This document shows, one piece after another, positions 4,555-5,752 of a DNA stretch of 5,752 nt. Numbering within the stretch: the stretch's first letter is position 1; each line of letters begins with the position of its first letter. The translations under genes and the position numbers were made by a program. Origin of the DNA: Spirochaetales bacterium (lineage in GTDB: Bacteria > Spirochaetota > Spirochaetia > SZUA-6 > DRHE01); the NCBI GenBank assembly GCA_023136785.1, contig JAGLQP010000143.1:1-5752 (forward strand). Direction: 5' to 3'. The notes below the pieces were generated by a model. The model made no database searches and was not told where the DNA came from. It worked only from the letters and a program-made list of their open reading frames with translations.

Positions 4555-5752
4555 ATGTACAAGAAGATTGGCAGCGAAGTCCTGGAGGAACTCCGGGGTA
4601 TGCTGGACGAAGGAAACCTTCTTACCCCTGCAGATGACCTGGATGCCTACTCCCACGATGAAGTGACGGAGCTCTGGCACCAACCGGAGGCGGTGGCACG
4701 GGTTACCTCCACCGAACAGGTTTCCGAAATCCTCAAGCTCGCCCAGGTGAAACGATTTCCGGTCACTCCTCGCGGAGCTGGACAGGGCCTGAGCGGTGGT
4801 GCGGTACCTGTGTTCGGCGGCCTCGTCCTGTCCCTGGAAAAGATGGACAGGATCCTCGAGATCGACGAAGAGAACCTGATGGTGATGGTAGAACCGGGAG
4901 TGATTACGGGCAACCTGCACAGGGAGGTGGAAGCGGTCGGATTGTTCTATCCCCCGGACCCGGCCAGTTTGGACTCCTGCTCGATCGGCGGAAACATCGC
5001 CGAGAACGCCGGCGGTCCGCGGGCCATCAAATACGGAGTGACCAAGGATTACGTGTGCGGCCTGCAGGCCGTTCTTCCCAACGGAGAGATCATGGAGTTG
5101 GGAGGCAAGGTCGTGAAGAACGTCACCGGCTACAATCTGATCCAACTGCTGACCGGATCTGAAGGGACCCTGGCCGTGGTGACCCGGATCCTGCTGCGCC
5201 TGCTGCCCAAGCCGGAACAGCGGGTGGATCTGCTCGTTCCCTTTGACAACTTTCAAGCCGCCGGAAAGTCGGTATCGGACATCATCAAGGCCAGGATCGT
5301 GCCGGTAGCTCTCGAGTTTATGGAGAGGGACAGCGTATTGGCTGTGGAAAAACTCCTGGAAAAGGAGGTGCCTTTCCGGGAGGCAGCAGCTCAACTTCTG
5401 ATCACGTTGGACGGCAACGACAAGAACCAGATCGATCGCGACTACGAGCGCATCGGGGAGATCTGCCTGGAGAACGGGGCCATTGACGTCCTGGTTGCCG
5501 ACAACAACCAAATGAGAGATCGTCTGTGGGAGACCCGCAAAATGATCATCGAGGCCCTGCAGAACCTGAGCCCCCAGCATATCATGGACACCCAGGACAT
5601 CGTGGTTCCCCGCACCCAGTTGCCCCATCTCCTTCCCAAGATCAAGGAGGTGGGCGAGCGCTACGAGCTTCCCATCGTCTGCTTCGGCCACGCCGGAGAC
5701 GGCAACGTGCACGTCAACATCATCAAGGATGTTCCTGAAGAGGTGTGGGAAA
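4555..5752 (+). CDS. glcD: GlcD-type FAD-linked 2-hydroxyacid dehydrogenase/oxidase (3' end outside window)
   Basis: 399 codons are visible from ATG 4555; the frame runs off the window (family length ~455-475). The N-terminal FAD-binding PCMH domain has TPRGAGQGLSGGAVP (71-85) and PPDPASLDSCSIGGNIAENA (133-152), then GGPRAIKYGVTKDYV and KNVTGYNLIQLLTGSEGTL. All are hallmarks of the GlcD / D-lactate dehydrogenase family. The C-terminal substrate domain shows LWETRKM (324-330) and GHAGDGNVH (378-386), with the two His that bind metal and substrate in relatives. It would oxidise a D-2-hydroxy acid (glycolate, D-lactate or similar) to the keto acid with FAD, passing electrons to a partner such as GlcEF, a quinone or ETF. 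No partner gene is in view. The nearest SD-like GGAG (4539-4542) is 12 nt upstream, a little far, but no other ATG, GTG or TTG start lies in frame in the spacer. The symbol denotes the family, not proven glycolate specificity. Confidence 0.88.
   Translation, partial: MYKKIGSEVLEELRGMLDEGNLLTPADDLDAYSHDEVTELWHQPEAVARVTSTEQVSEILKLAQVKRFPVTPRGAGQGLSGGAVPVFGGLVLSLEKMDRILEIDEENLMVMVEPGVITGNLHREVEAVGLFYPPDPASLDSCSIGGNIAENAGGPRAIKYGVTKDYVCGLQAVLPNGEIMELGGKVVKNVTGYNLIQLLTGSEGTLAVVTRILLRLLPKPEQRVDLLVPFDNFQAAGKSVSDIIKARIVPVALEFMERDSVLAVEKLLEKEVPFREAAAQLLITLDGNDKNQIDRDYERIGEICLENGAIDVLVADNNQMRDRLWETRKMIIEALQNLSPQHIMDTQDIVVPRTQLPHLLPKIKEVGERYELPIVCFGHAGDGNVHVNIIKDVPEEVWE

Noticed and set aside
4399..5712. 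A 437-codon open frame on the minus strand
   Set aside because: It lies antisense to the GlcD-type gene, whose motifs are unmistakable. Its protein text is His/Gln/Val/Asp-rich with no recognisable domain.
1..5752. Search for CRISPR arrays, tRNA or rRNA genes, insertion sequences and long repeats
   Set aside because: No regularly spaced repeats, cloverleaf-like sequence, transposase-like protein or long direct or inverted repeat was seen by eye on either strand.

Overview
The window is ordinary bacterial protein-coding DNA of moderately high G+C, with good Shine-Dalgarno sites, tight gene spacing and a lipoprotein signal peptide. It holds two genes cut by the window ends, two complete genes, and a row of broken gene remnants on the minus strand. 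Nothing fixes the taxon. A free-living heterotroph (for example a spirochaete or a related sugar-using lineage) would fit, but that is only a guess.

Layout. (1) 2-946, plus: C-terminal part of a PlsC-type acyltransferase that continues into a four-cysteine zinc ribbon and a PH/GRAM-like tail. (2) 947-973: a small hairpin filling the gap between two convergent stop codons. (3) 974-2872, minus: what looks like the debris of a sugar-acid utilisation operon. In transcription order it holds the last ~20 codons of a carbohydrate ABC permease, a HpcH/HpaI aldolase with most of its length missing, the last ~61 codons of an unrecognised gene in another frame, one complete D-2-hydroxyacid dehydrogenase (1397-2431), and a GntR/FCD regulator that has lost the middle of its ligand domain and changed frame. 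(4) 2933-4420, minus: a complete M1-type zinc metallopeptidase lipoprotein. (5) 4421-4554: a divergent promoter region. (6) 4555 to the window end, plus: a GlcD-type FAD-linked 2-hydroxyacid dehydrogenase, cut by the window end.

The most notable thing is the broken operon. The gene-to-gene joints survive (stop/start spacing of 8 bp, an ATGA overlap and an 11-bp gap), while the middles of the genes are missing. This indicates several independent internal deletions around one surviving enzyme gene, or an assembly artefact that mimics this. The surviving pieces suggest that the intact operon imported a sugar or sugar acid, cleaved a 2-keto-3-deoxy acid with the aldolase, and interconverted a 2-hydroxy and a 2-keto acid with the dehydrogenase under GntR control. 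I found no convincing new defence, mobile or RNA-based system. The second notable point is the acyltransferase / zinc-ribbon / PH-like domain order.
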